From Anaerolineales bacterium (lineage in GTDB: Bacteria; Chloroflexota; Anaerolineae; Anaerolineales; Villigracilaceae): a DNA stretch of 64,000 nucleotides. The stretch covers positions 2,542,001-2,606,000 of the forward strand of contig JABTTV010000001.1 of the NCBI GenBank assembly GCA_015075725.1, in the 5' to 3' direction. The translations under genes and the position numbers were made by a program. Shown piece by piece: positions 30,931 to 40,638 of this stretch. Each line of letters begins with the position of its first letter. Within the stretch, counting starts at the first letter, position 1. The notes below the pieces were generated by a model. That model worked only from the letters and a program-made list of their open reading frames with translations. It made no database searches and was not told the origin of the DNA.

Positions 30931-33051
30931 TTATTTGTTATTAATAGATTCGTCTTTTGAGCTTTCAGACATGTTCCTGAACGTTTCACCCAATCTTTCC
31001 AGCGCTTTGGGGCGAGGGTCAACTACACTGGCAGACGCGATCACCATAAACAATCCCAACAAGCCAATGATCTGCCAAAGTGGCAGGGAGGACTGAGCAG
31101 GTTCAGTTATCTCCTCTGGTACAGGTGTGCTCAATACCAAGGTCGTTGTTGGCGGTATTTGTGTTGCCACCGGCGTTATCGAAGGCATCAAAGTGCTGGT
31201 CGCTGTTGGAGATGGAGTCAGAGTGGCAGTCAATGTTGCCACCTCTGGGATCACGATCCTGCCCGCATCCTGTCCGCATAACCCATTTACATCACAAGCT
31301 TCTGCCAGAACTGGGTATTCCCCAACTGGCGCCAACGTTCCATCCCCAAAGCGCCGATCCCATTTCACTACATAGGAATTCCTGCCGGGATCAAAGTCCA
31401 ACACCAACTCCTTCCAACGCTTTCGCGGATCACGGATGGTCACCTGGATGCTGGCAATCGGAAAGTGATTGGGGGAAACCTTCAGAGTTCCGTTTTCCCA
31501 AATCCACCACCGTTCTGTGATGGACACGGCGGGCGGGGCATTGTCCACAGTCAACGCAATCGAAACCAAATCGCCAACATTGCCGGCGCGATCCCTGCCA
31601 CGCATCTGGATGGTGTACTCGCCATTGGGCACTTCACCGGAATGCCAGATATAAGACCAGCCATCTCCTGCGCTCATCGAGACTGCCTGCCAGGTATTTC
31701 CTCCGTCAACCGAGACTTCACCTCCATCCGGACCGGACATGCCATCCACCAAACTTCCAGCGAAGCGTACATCACCCTGCACAACCTCTCCATTGGAATG
31801 GGATGTGATTTGAGCGACCGGAGGAACCGTGTCTATGCGGATTACCCTGGATGCTGTCACTTCATTTCCAGCCACATCCCTGGCATATATCAGGACAGCA
31901 TGTGACCCATCTGTGAAGTGCATCGGTGGAGTGATCCAACTTGCTCCACCATCAGCGCTTGCCAGCAGGGATGAAAGTCCAGAGATCACATCTGTTGCCG
32001 TAGCAGACAAGTCCACTTCCGAAACATACCAACCATTCCTGCCATCAACAGGCGGAAGGCTGACTTCAAGATCAGGTGGCGTCCAATCCCGCTGCCAGGT
32101 GGACGAACCACTCGCAGCTCGCCCACTGGTGGATGTCACAGTGTAGTTGGCTGTACCAGTTCCTTCTGGCAAAGGCAAGTCACAGGAAGCGCCACAGGTA
32201 AACGGTTGACCGTTCAAATCACCAGTGATCGTCACATCAAATCCCTGTGGATCACTGGCGGTGAGTTCCAATGTTTCATCCCCCCTGCACCAACCAGCAT
32301 CGCCCCATAGATCACAAACTACCACGCCTGTAATTTGAGGCGGCAACGGAGTGGGTGTGGGCGACGGCGTATTGGTGAAGGTCGCCGTGGGCGTGTACGT
32401 CATGGTCGGCGTGAAGGTCAACGTCGGCGTCAGACTGGGTGTAAAGGTTGCTGTCGGTGTGCGAGTTATGGTCGGTGTGAACGTGGGTGTCCGCGACGGG
32501 GTGGGTGTGGCAGTGGACGGTGGACCGATGTATTCCACGTCGATGGAACGAAAATCCACATATCCACCTGATGCGGTTAAAGACCAGGAACGACAGCCAG
32601 CTGGAACAGCAATCGCCATACTCACAAACCCTGGGAGTCCAGAGCCTGTTTGCAAGTACCATGTATCCACAGAGGAACATGCCCGCAACACGGCATTGCC
32701 CACACTTGAGTCAGGCGTAAAGCCGACCATGATCTCGAAGTATGAAACATCGCGGTCAAAGGAGCCGCTGGCAACGCTACCATTGCCCAGCCGCGTGACC
32801 CACTCGGAACAATTGGAACCACAAAATGTGCCACCTTCCTCGGGTGGAAGTGAGGATCCATCGCGATGAGTAATGTACACGTACTGGGCAGAACCACTCC
32901 AGTCGATGTAGCCAGTATTGTGAGCCTGGTCATAAGTGCGTCCCTCCGGCAATGAATACGCCGCCAGAGGCGCTGCATGGGTGGACGCGGATGTCCACAA
33001 AAAGAGAATGGGAAGGAAGAGGATTATCCCAATCCATTGATAACGCTTCAT
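30931..33051 (-). CDS. Large surface protein with TPT linker and Ig-like domains
   Basis: A 706-residue exported protein. It has a signal peptide (cleaved near THAA, residue 26) and an N-terminal beta domain with paired cysteines. A Thr-Pro-rich linker (residues 178-238, repeated TPT) comes next. Several Ig/Big-like beta domains follow (GISSLLASADGGASW-type repeats, DVAGNE, RDRAGNVG). A C-terminal membrane anchor (about 665-685) and a basic tail end the protein. Such linkers are common in Chloroflexota surface proteins. Its place in the VirB4/TraG operon suggests an adhesin for mating or attachment. Confidence 0.8.
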   Translation of the reverse strand: MKRYQWIGIILFLPILFLWTSASTHAAPLAAYSLPEGRTYDQAHNTGYIDWSGSAQYVYITHRDGSSLPPEEGGTFCGSNCSEWVTRLGNGSVASGSFDRDVSYFEIMVGFTPDSSVGNAVLRACSSVDTWYLQTGSGLPGFVSMAIAVPAGCRSWSLTASGGYVDFRSIDVEYIGPPSTATPTPSRTPTFTPTITRTPTATFTPSLTPTLTFTPTMTYTPTATFTNTPSPTPTPLPPQITGVVVCDLWGDAGWCRGDETLELTASDPQGFDVTITGDLNGQPFTCGASCDLPLPEGTGTANYTVTSTSGRAASGSSTWQRDWTPPDLEVSLPPVDGRNGWYVSEVDLSATATDVISGLSSLLASADGGASWITPPMHFTDGSHAVLIYARDVAGNEVTASRVIRIDTVPPVAQITSHSNGEVVQGDVRFAGSLVDGMSGPDGGEVSVDGGNTWQAVSMSAGDGWSYIWHSGEVPNGEYTIQMRGRDRAGNVGDLVSIALTVDNAPPAVSITERWWIWENGTLKVSPNHFPIASIQVTIRDPRKRWKELVLDFDPGRNSYVVKWDRRFGDGTLAPVGEYPVLAEACDVNGLCGQDAGRIVIPEVATLTATLTPSPTATSTLMPSITPVATQIPPTTTLVLSTPVPEEITEPAQSSLPLWQIIGLLGLFMVIASASVVDPRPKALERLGETFRNMSESSKDESINNK
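32338..32520 (-). repeat. Low-complexity Thr-Pro coding repeat
   Basis: Degenerate tandem codons encode the TPT linker of the surface protein. On the plus strand it reads as repeated GGTGTG/GTCGGCGT units. It is a likely spot for replication slippage. Confidence 0.7.
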
Positions 33052-33060
33052 AACTAACTC

Positions 33061-33228
33061 CTAATATTCCTGGAAATCCCGGATGCCGAGATGGAACAGG
33101 AAGAACAACAAAATCACCAACGCCAGAAGCACAAGACAGGCGATCATGAACACCTGGAGCGGAATCACAAGTCCCAGCAGATACCCACTAAAGATGCCGA
33201 CACCCAGGCCGGCAAGGAAGCGCATCAT
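33061..33228 (-). CDS. Small two-segment membrane protein
   Basis: A 55-residue protein, MMRFLAGLGVGIFSG... to RDFQEY. Two hydrophobic segments (about residues 4-23 and 27-46) are nearly continuous. Its ATG follows the TGA of the upstream gene after one base, so it is translationally coupled. Small membrane proteins of this kind are frequent in conjugation operons, but I cannot assign a family. Confidence 0.6.
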   Translation of the reverse strand: MMRFLAGLGVGIFSGYLLGLVIPLQVFMIACLVLLALVILLFFLFHLGIRDFQEY

Positions 33229-33229
33229 C

Positions 33230-33718
33230 TCACTGCCCAGTTTCCGATTCCACGATCATCTTCAACCGCACAGGGTCCAGGTTGCGCCACCAGGCAATTT
33301 CAAAGGAAATGGTGCGGTATTCCCAAAGCATGCCCTGCGCCGGCAGGGACTCCAGCCAGGTCTTCAGAGCTGACTTGAATCCTTCCTGCAAGTCTGTCCC
33401 TCGAAGCACGGCGATGTCCATATCGAGGACATTGCCTGCGAGGACCTTCATGCTGCCGCTATGAGCCGCCAGCCAATTCAGGAACATTCGCAAACGTGGA
33501 TCATCGAGCTGAAAGACATGCGTCCCGATATCCAAAACCATTTGGTCGATCAACACATTTAACTCACTCATCGATCCCATCCATTGTCTCGCCGGGACAT
33601 TCTCCAGGCGGAATAAATAACGCCAATACACGTCAATACGCAGGCAAGCGAACCGCCACACGTCACCAACAGAAAACGCAAGGTCATCGCCGTCATCAGA
33701 AACCCAACCGCCTTTCAT
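33230..33718 (-). CDS. Unknown soluble protein of the transfer operon
   Basis: A 162-residue protein without membrane segments. It shows Trp-rich stretches (DVWRFACLRIDVYWRYLFRL) and an alpha-helical second half. Not recognised. The start overlaps the TraG-like gene by 23 bp; an internal ATG (MGSMSEL, residue 47) is possible. Its position between coupling ATPase and surface protein suggests a part in the apparatus. Confidence 0.5.
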   Translation of the reverse strand: MKGGWVSDDGDDLAFSVGDVWRFACLRIDVYWRYLFRLENVPARQWMGSMSELNVLIDQMVLDIGTHVFQLDDPRLRMFLNWLAAHSGSMKVLAGNVLDMDIAVLRGTDLQEGFKSALKTWLESLPAQGMLWEYRTISFEIAWWRNLDPVRLKMIVESETGQ

Positions 33719-36152
33719 CTTCCTGTGGCGCTGGCTGCTGTATTTGGGTATTGTTTTGCTCCTCGATCCACGCCGCTAAAAATTCACCCAGGAGGGGCGC
33801 CAGAGCCTTGGGGAGCATGTCCTTCAGCGCACGTGATGCCTTCTCCTGCCAGCCGTTCGCTGGCAGATAATCACGGGGATGGACAGCGATCACTTCCTCG
33901 ATCAATGCCCGGACTCTTGCGGTATCCGCACGCGGCAGAGGTTTGATCTGTGTCAGGGTCGGCGGCTGCCAGCGCCCACCAATACGCGCCCGCAGCCAGC
34001 ACTGCAACGAAGGCAGGTCAAGGGTCATGTTCCCGTAACGCACCGTGGAACTCAAGGTGGCGCGGATCAGGTCGGCATCCTCCGGGTCGGGGGAAAAGAA
34101 CATCTGCGTGGAGGTATTGGCAAGCATTGCCTGTACGACCGGCTCCATGCCTTCCACCTTGCGCATCATCGAAAGCGACTGCGCCAGCACGAACATGCGC
34201 GCGCCGAACTTCGCGCCTTCTGCCAGCATTGACTCCAAGCGCATGCCCGAACCGATCTCCTGCGCCTCATCGACGATGAAGTAAAAGGGGACAGGTTTCT
34301 CCAATGTCGCCTTGCGATAAGCAGCCTCGAAGACGTTGTAGAGCACGGAGGCGGTCAACCTTGCCCCTTCACGTCCCATTTCACCGGAAGGCAGACGTAA
34401 TACGATCCAGGCGCGTTCGTCGATCCATTGATTGAGGTCCACAAAACTTTCCTGGTGCATGGCGGAGAACAACCACGGCGAGAGTTCCAATGCCATGACC
34501 TTGGAGAGCACCGGGCTGATCACCTCCGTGATCCAGCTCTGACTCTTTTTATCCTCCTCCCCGATCTGACCCAACAAGGCATCAAGCGCCAGGGCACCCA
34601 TACGTTCGCCGGGCGGCAGCAACGCCATTGCCGTGTGCCGCCATCTCTTATTGAAGGCCATGAAAACGATATGCAAGAGTCCCAGCCCGGCTTCTGGATG
34701 GTGCTGGTTCCAGACATGTGCGAGACGGAACAATCCCAATAGCGCCGCCTGCATACGCGGACCCCAGTAGTCATCCCAGATACGCCGACCGACCTGCACG
34801 ATGGCATTACCTGCCCAGGTGAAATCCGGAACGGCCAGTAGATTCAAGGGAATGACCTGCGGTTGATCCGGGGTAATGACTCTCAATCGCTTGATTGCTT
34901 TTTGCTTCTGCTCTTCCGGTAATTGTGCAATTGCATCCAGGAAGGCATCTGCCAATGAAACATGCGGGTCCACTAAAAATATTCCCGGTGCATCATCGCC
35001 TTTGGCGATCAACTGCTCCAGCATGGAATACACAAAGGAAGATTTACCCGAACGGCTGCCGCCTGTCGCCAGACCATGTCCATCCGGATCGACGCCGACC
35101 AGCGCGCCAGTAGCCACGCTCTGCCCGATCTTGAAACCAGCTTCGAGCAACGGTTGGGACGGCGGCGGCGCCGGCACTTCCTGCCAGACGGCGCGATCCA
35201 ACAAGCCCGAACCTTCACCCAGTTGTAGCGGAGCAATCAGTCCGGCAAGTTCGCCGACAGGCAAGGGGAAGGTGTGTTTCTGGATTGCAGGCCAGACTGA
35301 TTCAATGGGATGCCAAAATTGTTCACCAGCCAATAACGGAAGTTGGATCGGTTCAGAGATGGAAAAGGCTACCTTCAACAACGGCTCCTGTATCCGTCTC
35401 TCCACAACTTCCTTGGGGATCGATCTCCAGGCGAGCCAGTCCCGAATACCAAGTGCCGAAGCAAGGCAGATCGTGATGCCGGCGATCACGAACATGGAGA
35501 CCGCAAAGGGATTGAACCAATCTGCGAACAAAATCCCGCCGCTGATGCCCGCCATAATCATCCCGAAAAATAAGCCTGCCCGCAGGAAGTCCAGTTGCAT
35601 GCCCCAGGAATTCGGCGTGTCATTGCCGACGCCACCTTCGGTGCCATACGAGTAGGAAGACAAGCTACGCAATTTTTCCTGAAGTTGATCTTCATTCCCA
35701 AGCAGCCATAGGCGCAGAGTGGCATCCTTTCCTTCTCTTGCGGCACTGATCAGCCGGCTGCCAATGGCAAGCAGGGGGTCGCTATCTTTGGCAGAGGCGA
35801 TCAGCGACGGCAAACGGTTCGATGTGTGTAGGGCATATCCATCGAATTGAATCTTTGCCACTCCCAAACTGCGCCATCTGGAATGCTGCCCGGTCATGGC
35901 AGACCAGGAATTCATCACACCTTCTGCCACATGCGGCGGCAGATACAACCTGACACGCAATCCTTTTGGTGATGCGATCCATTCCATGAGAGTGGGAAAC
36001 GGCAGTTGCGCGATCCAGCCCATGACCTGCGCACGCAGATCCTCCAAGGCGTGCGGCGCAAAGAGTAGCTCCCATCCCTGCCACTCCCCTTTGCACAAGG
36101 GACAGTGATCTGGAGCGGTGGCGTGTTCATAACCGCAATTGATACAGATCAT
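33696..36152 (-). CDS. TraG/VirD4-like coupling ATPase with N-terminal zinc ribbon
   Basis: The start at 36152 is set by an ATGA overlap with the VirB4-like gene; a GTG/ATG further up is less likely. The 818-residue protein begins with a zinc ribbon (CINCGYEHA...CPLC). Two membrane segments follow (about residues 190-240), then a HerA/TraG ATPase: Walker A GGSRSGKSSF, GIFLVDPH, and Walker B FYFIVDEAQEIGS. It ends in a Gln/Glu-rich tail. Coupling proteins deliver DNA to a type IV secretion channel. The zinc ribbon is not usual for VirD4. Confidence 0.85.
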   Translation of the reverse strand: MICINCGYEHATAPDHCPLCKGEWQGWELLFAPHALEDLRAQVMGWIAQLPFPTLMEWIASPKGLRVRLYLPPHVAEGVMNSWSAMTGQHSRWRSLGVAKIQFDGYALHTSNRLPSLIASAKDSDPLLAIGSRLISAAREGKDATLRLWLLGNEDQLQEKLRSLSSYSYGTEGGVGNDTPNSWGMQLDFLRAGLFFGMIMAGISGGILFADWFNPFAVSMFVIAGITICLASALGIRDWLAWRSIPKEVVERRIQEPLLKVAFSISEPIQLPLLAGEQFWHPIESVWPAIQKHTFPLPVGELAGLIAPLQLGEGSGLLDRAVWQEVPAPPPSQPLLEAGFKIGQSVATGALVGVDPDGHGLATGGSRSGKSSFVYSMLEQLIAKGDDAPGIFLVDPHVSLADAFLDAIAQLPEEQKQKAIKRLRVITPDQPQVIPLNLLAVPDFTWAGNAIVQVGRRIWDDYWGPRMQAALLGLFRLAHVWNQHHPEAGLGLLHIVFMAFNKRWRHTAMALLPPGERMGALALDALLGQIGEEDKKSQSWITEVISPVLSKVMALELSPWLFSAMHQESFVDLNQWIDERAWIVLRLPSGEMGREGARLTASVLYNVFEAAYRKATLEKPVPFYFIVDEAQEIGSGMRLESMLAEGAKFGARMFVLAQSLSMMRKVEGMEPVVQAMLANTSTQMFFSPDPEDADLIRATLSSTVRYGNMTLDLPSLQCWLRARIGGRWQPPTLTQIKPLPRADTARVRALIEEVIAVHPRDYLPANGWQEKASRALKDMLPKALAPLLGEFLAAWIEEQNNTQIQQPAPQEDERRLGF

Positions 36153-37903
36153 CGCTGAACTCCCAATGCCCCAAGCTGTTTCCAGAAATGGATCCATGTC
36201 GGTGGAATGGAGACAAGGACAGGGAACAAAGCACCACGTCCCGCAGAAGGAGCTGCCAGAAAGACTCGCGGCGGTAAACGTGAGGTGGTCTCAGCATTCT
36301 TCCTGGCTTCGCTTTCAGGCACGCCCAGTGAACGATAGAAGGTAAAGGCTTCCTCCGGTCCGAGCCGACCGATGAAAGCTGTGGATGCCAGACTCAAGGA
36401 GGTGGGGTTTTTCATCAGGTCGGCGGGCAGATGCGTGATGAGCGTCACGCCGACCCCACGTTTGCGGGCGCGTCTGCCAAGCTCATCCAGCAAGTCGGTG
36501 AATGGACCACTGCGCAACAAGCGCCAGCCCTCATCGATGAAGATGTCCATCGGTTGTTTACCGACTGTGACGGCATGATACAAAAACCATGCCAACACCG
36601 AATGCACAATGGCACGGTTTTCTTCACGCAGGGAGGACAGATCGAAATTCCACCACTGACCGGCGGGGAAGTGCGGAGATAATAGAGCTTTGGGTCTGTC
36701 GAAGAACCCTTCGAAGAGTCCGCCGCGCATAAAAGGTCTGAGTAATGCCAAGGGCATGGCGGCTTCCGGGACATTGATGGTTCCCAATGTTTCCACGAAT
36801 TCCGCAATGGACATCGCGCCGGGTCTGCGATCCCAACGTCTCTTTACCGCTTCATGCAAGGCAGCTTGCACACCGGGGGATAAGACCGACTCACCGGCAA
36901 GGGATGCGATTAGGAAACGAACAGCCAGTAATAACTCCGCCGGGTTCTCGCCTTGCAGGGGATGAATGAGGCAGGTTTCTGTGTCTTCGGGAATGCCAGC
37001 CGGCACGATTCTCCCGCCCACGGCTTCACACAGTTTGTTGTTCTCGCCTTCGGGATCGATGGAGATGACCGTCCTGCCTTGTAATAAACGTTGCAACATG
37101 ATCCAGCGCAACAGGCTGGTCTTGCCCGCACCGGGTTCACCGAGGATCAGTGTGGTGGCATGGGGTGGAGGTGGAACGGCAGGATCGAGTCCTTTGGTGA
37201 AGGAGAAGTGGATGTCGCGTCCATCGCGAGCGTGAGTCCCGATCCAAACCGAATCCTCGACCGGCATGACCTGCCGGGAAGGGGCAGGCAATAATGGAAG
37301 TGTTTCTTCCAGGAACAGCGTCGGCTCATCCAATCCTGGAAATAACTTTCCTCCGGGTTGGAAGTGATGCAAGGCACGTTCGGCAATATAGAAGAGTCTT
37401 TGGGCTGTGAGCCCACGCGCGCGAAGATTGGACTCGATCACTCTGCGTGCGGCTTCCGCTTCTTCAAAGCGATTACGCTCGACAAAGAGCGAACTCATTA
37501 GGGCGATCTTGAAGGCGGGTTTACCAAAGGTCAGTTCCGACTCGGCAGCATCCATTGCGTGATCGGCGGAACGTTCCGCCATCGAAGGACGCCGACCGGT
37601 CTTCTCCGCCAGTGCCATCATGAAGCCTTCGAAGAGCGTGCGGCGTGCGCGCAGGGAACCGCGCAAAACATCCGGCGGTTCACGGTGCATGGATAGGGAA
37701 TACATCACCGGCAGATTGGGATAGAAGACATCCGCTGATAAACGTGACCAGGGGCGGTCGGTCATGCCGGGCACACCCGTGCCACGGGCGGAAAGAGGCA
37801 ATAGATATCCACCCGGAAAGAGCAGATGATCTTCCAGCACTTCCACGGCTTCTGAAGCAATGGAGGTAACGAATTGGTCTTGAGGTTCAGGCATGAACGG
37901 CAT
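36149..37903 (-). CDS. VirB4/TraC-like conjugation ATPase
   Basis: Start placed at MPFMPEPQ (37903). A longer frame to 37990 would translate a terminator hairpin. The 584-residue protein has the VirB4 two-domain form with Walker A LGEPGAGKTSLLR and Walker B MDIFIDEGWRLLRSG, followed by LITHLPADLMKN (sensor region). It powers substrate export and pilus assembly. Notably, no ribosome site precedes the start. The hairpin at 37914-37940 ends 10 nt upstream, so translation may be leaderless or regulated. Confidence 0.85.
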   Translation of the reverse strand: MPFMPEPQDQFVTSIASEAVEVLEDHLLFPGGYLLPLSARGTGVPGMTDRPWSRLSADVFYPNLPVMYSLSMHREPPDVLRGSLRARRTLFEGFMMALAEKTGRRPSMAERSADHAMDAAESELTFGKPAFKIALMSSLFVERNRFEEAEAARRVIESNLRARGLTAQRLFYIAERALHHFQPGGKLFPGLDEPTLFLEETLPLLPAPSRQVMPVEDSVWIGTHARDGRDIHFSFTKGLDPAVPPPPHATTLILGEPGAGKTSLLRWIMLQRLLQGRTVISIDPEGENNKLCEAVGGRIVPAGIPEDTETCLIHPLQGENPAELLLAVRFLIASLAGESVLSPGVQAALHEAVKRRWDRRPGAMSIAEFVETLGTINVPEAAMPLALLRPFMRGGLFEGFFDRPKALLSPHFPAGQWWNFDLSSLREENRAIVHSVLAWFLYHAVTVGKQPMDIFIDEGWRLLRSGPFTDLLDELGRRARKRGVGVTLITHLPADLMKNPTSLSLASTAFIGRLGPEEAFTFYRSLGVPESEARKNAETTSRLPPRVFLAAPSAGRGALFPVLVSIPPTWIHFWKQLGALGVQR

Positions 37904-37913
37904 GATACAAAAA

Positions 37914-37940
37914 GACACGGACGGGTGCTCCGTCCGTGTC
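37914..37940 (-). terminator. Intrinsic terminator abutting the VirB4-like start
   Basis: GACACGGACGG (37914-37924) pairs perfectly with CCGTCCGTGTC (37930-37940), 5-nt loop, and TTTTT on the minus-strand side. It ends the LuxC/LuxE/MBL operon. The next start codon is only 10 nt further on. Confidence 0.85.
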
Positions 37941-37962
37941 GCTAAGGATGTTGCTCTATTTA

Positions 37963-38679
37963 TTACGGAGTTCCGGACCTGCGCTCCCATGCCTGGATTT
38001 CCTTTTGGATGATCTCAATCGGGAAGTCAGCTCCATGTGCCGGGTAGACCTGTCTGGCGCCCATCCCGATCAGCCGCTTCCAACTTTGCACCACCAGATC
38101 CATATCCTGTGCCAGGATCGGCAGCCCCGGTGTCGAACGCAAGTACCAGGCATTCATGGCCAGATCACCCACAAAGACCTCGCCTGATTCAAGCAGAACA
38201 CTGATTGAACCGGGCGAATGACCTGGCGTGTGAACCACCTGTCCTGGGACGCCATAGCCCAGCTTCATCAGGGAGGATAGGGTGGTGGTGATGGAATAAT
38301 CCACCGCACGGGGATACAGACGGGGTTTGTATAAAACCTGCCCCAAGCCAGCCAACATGCGCCCCCATAGAGTGACGCCAGGCGACAGATCCGGTTCACC
38401 GCTTTCAACCCAGGCACACTCCGCCTCATGCATGGCAATCTCCGCCTCCGAGAGGGTTTGGATTTGATGCAAACAGCCAATATGATCGGCATGTCCGTGG
38501 GTCAACAGGATGAGTTCGATCTCCCGCAGCGAAATGCCGAGGCGATCCATGCCGCGCATAAACTCTTTCACATGCCCCGGTGCGCCGGCATCGATCAGGA
38601 TGGTGGTTCTCCCGCGCAACAGATAACAGTTGTCAATCCCGACTGGAATGCAATGAAACTCAAAGGAAGGATGCCGCAT
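37963..38679 (-). CDS. Metallo-beta-lactamase-fold hydrolase
   Basis: Start at MRHPSFEF, overlapping the upstream stop by one base. The 238-residue enzyme has the MBL metal motif THGHADHIG, a later HTPGHSPGS and a C-terminal PAHG, so both zinc or iron sites are complete. This resembles lactonase, glyoxalase II or flavodiiron-type hydrolases. In an operon with LuxE- and LuxC-like genes, a role in hydrolysing an acyl ester, thioester or lactone is plausible but unproven. Confidence 0.85.
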   Translation of the reverse strand: MRHPSFEFHCIPVGIDNCYLLRGRTTILIDAGAPGHVKEFMRGMDRLGISLREIELILLTHGHADHIGCLHQIQTLSEAEIAMHEAECAWVESGEPDLSPGVTLWGRMLAGLGQVLYKPRLYPRAVDYSITTTLSSLMKLGYGVPGQVVHTPGHSPGSISVLLESGEVFVGDLAMNAWYLRSTPGLPILAQDMDLVVQSWKRLIGMGARQVYPAHGADFPIEIIQKEIQAWERRSGTP

Positions 38680-39227
38680 CACTGCTCCCCTGTCTGTACC
38701 GGGTTGAACCTGCGATAAGCATACATCATGCCAACGCTGGAGATCAGCAGAAAGGCGGAGGCGCTGCCATAGATGCCAAATGGCTTGAACGCGAGGATGC
38801 CTCCAATCAATGCCAGAGTCAGGCTGGCGATCCGTAACACATGAAAATGATCCAGGGTGTAATGACTCTTCGAAGCCATCGCAATCGCGGTTGCCGATGC
38901 GCCTGCCAGTTCGAGTCCAGCCACCAGCAGCCATTGCATCGGCGCGATGCCCAGTGGGATCATGGCGGCAAACACCATGAAGTTGATGATCCGCAAAGGC
39001 ACGCTCCACTGAAAGAAGACGCGGGTTCCGTTGACGGATGCCAGGATGTAATACAGTCCCATCGCAAGTGACGCCTGGGAGGTCGCCATCAGAAATAGTA
39101 GAGTGGCAGAACCGGTGTCCGTGATACCCAACACAGTAAGAAGAAGTTGCGGTGCGAGTAACCCGGTCAGACCGGACCCCACGATCACCATGCCAAAGAC
39201 CAACATGGTCAGAGCGGCGATATCCAT
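38679..39227 (-). CDS. Polytopic membrane protein of the LuxC/LuxE operon
   Basis: Start at MDIAALTM, with GGAGAA 9 nt upstream. The 182-residue protein has about six membrane segments with few charged residues. Family not recognised. The gap to the LuxE-like gene is 4 bp and it overlaps the MBL gene start. It might hold or export the lipid product of the pathway. Confidence 0.6.
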   Translation of the reverse strand: MDIAALTMLVFGMVIVGSGLTGLLAPQLLLTVLGITDTGSATLLFLMATSQASLAMGLYYILASVNGTRVFFQWSVPLRIINFMVFAAMIPLGIAPMQWLLVAGLELAGASATAIAMASKSHYTLDHFHVLRIASLTLALIGGILAFKPFGIYGSASAFLLISSVGMMYAYRRFNPVQTGEQ

Positions 39228-39231
39228 TTGC

Positions 39232-40626
39232 CTATTCTCCTTCCGGCACATCGGCGGCGATGTATTCCATGAAGTCACTGTAGGCAGACTGTACCCCGGC
39301 GCAGGAAATGATGTCCTCGCCGCCCGTCAGTTCGCTGAAACGCTGCACGTTGTCCTCGATCCACGGACCCTTCCAGCCGCAGTTGCAATCCTCGTCATAG
39401 TGAACCGTGATGCGGTCGCCGGTCAGGATGCCGCCCCAATAGGTCTGGGCGAGCAGATCGAAATAGCCAGCGCGACCGGTCTGCACCCCAGTACGGGGTA
39501 AAGGCGTGCCGTTTTGATTCAATACCATCGGGATATTCCAGGGGAAGACGTGATAAACACCCTTGGAACAGGCGATGTTATAGGTGTTGAGTTCGGTCAT
39601 GCCATAGGACATGAAGACCTGATCGACACCGTAGAACTTTTTGAGGATGTCCTTCCAATCCGAAATGGTCTGGCGTCCCTTGAAGCCACCGCCCGTCAAA
39701 AGAACGGAGTCGGACGCAAAGACTTTCTCCTGTCCGGCAGCCAGGCCCTCTACCGCCACATCCAGCAAATCCGTGGCGGAAGCCATCAGGAAGACCCGCC
39801 GACCGCGATACTCGCGCACCATCTTGTCGAAGAAACTTTTAGTGAGTCCCGCCTTGCGTGTTTTGAGCGTAACGATCTCGCCTTTGGTCTTGAAGATGGC
39901 TTTGATCGTATCCATCGCCGTCAGGTCGCCGTGTTCCTGGGCATGTTTCATGCGCATGGCCAGCGACATGAAATCCGCCGACATGGGTGCGTTGAACAGG
40001 CTGTGATACTCCGCCTCACTCCCCGCCAGCGCCGGACCGAAGTGCGTGATCAGGCGCATGGAAGCCTGCCGCCCGCTGCGATAGGCGGGCCAGAAGACCG
40101 GCAGGTGCAGATCGCGGATGCCCGGCATGAAGGCTTCCAGGAAGGTGTATGTGCCTTCGACCCAGGCTTCCTTCTCGGTCTGGCTGCGCGGGAAGAAACT
40201 CAACTTGCCGCTCGTGCCGGTCGAGTGAAAGACGAACATGCCGGCTTCATCCAGAAGGGTTAGCCATTCATCGATGGTGTTCACGCCGCGCATGTCCAAG
40301 CCACTGAGGTCATGCGCAGTCAACTTGTTCAGCCAGCGCGTCAACTCGGTGAACAACTTCCGTTCAATGAAGGCAAAGGGATAGTTCTTGTAAACCTGAT
40401 GGGTGAAGAGGATGGTTGCAAGAGTCTCGAAGTCGGCGATGATCTTCACGCCCTGCTTTTCCGCCAGAGCATCCAGGGCGGGAATGCGCTCCTGCAATTG
40501 CTGAAAGCGGGTTTGCGCCCAATGCAATTGCAAATCATCCAATTCCAGTTTGGATAGCGAGAACAAGGTCTGGACCGGCAGGCGTGTCCAGGATTCGGGC
40601 GTGCCCGAAAGAATGGGGTCAGTCAT
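39232..40626 (-). CDS. LuxE-like acyl-protein synthetase (AMP-forming)
   Basis: A 464-residue protein with the acyl-protein synthetase layout: HSTGTSGKLSFFPR (phosphate-binding loop), MASATDLLD, LLTGGGFKGRQ, SYGMTELN and TGDRITVHYDEDCNCGW. LuxE activates a fatty acid as acyl-AMP and passes it to LuxC. Here it directly follows the LuxC-like gene (12-bp gap), the same pairing as in lux operons. No luciferase genes are present, so the product is probably an aldehyde or alcohol for lipid or wax. Confidence 0.82.
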   Translation of the reverse strand: MTDPILSGTPESWTRLPVQTLFSLSKLELDDLQLHWAQTRFQQLQERIPALDALAEKQGVKIIADFETLATILFTHQVYKNYPFAFIERKLFTELTRWLNKLTAHDLSGLDMRGVNTIDEWLTLLDEAGMFVFHSTGTSGKLSFFPRSQTEKEAWVEGTYTFLEAFMPGIRDLHLPVFWPAYRSGRQASMRLITHFGPALAGSEAEYHSLFNAPMSADFMSLAMRMKHAQEHGDLTAMDTIKAIFKTKGEIVTLKTRKAGLTKSFFDKMVREYRGRRVFLMASATDLLDVAVEGLAAGQEKVFASDSVLLTGGGFKGRQTISDWKDILKKFYGVDQVFMSYGMTELNTYNIACSKGVYHVFPWNIPMVLNQNGTPLPRTGVQTGRAGYFDLLAQTYWGGILTGDRITVHYDEDCNCGWKGPWIEDNVQRFSELTGGEDIISCAGVQSAYSDFMEYIAADVPEGE

Positions 40627-40638
40627 GAAGTAAATCTC

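Noticed and set aside
39514..40263. 249-codon plus-strand ORF opposite the LuxE-like gene
   Set aside because: No recognisable domain and no ribosome site; the minus-strand frame has all synthetase motifs.
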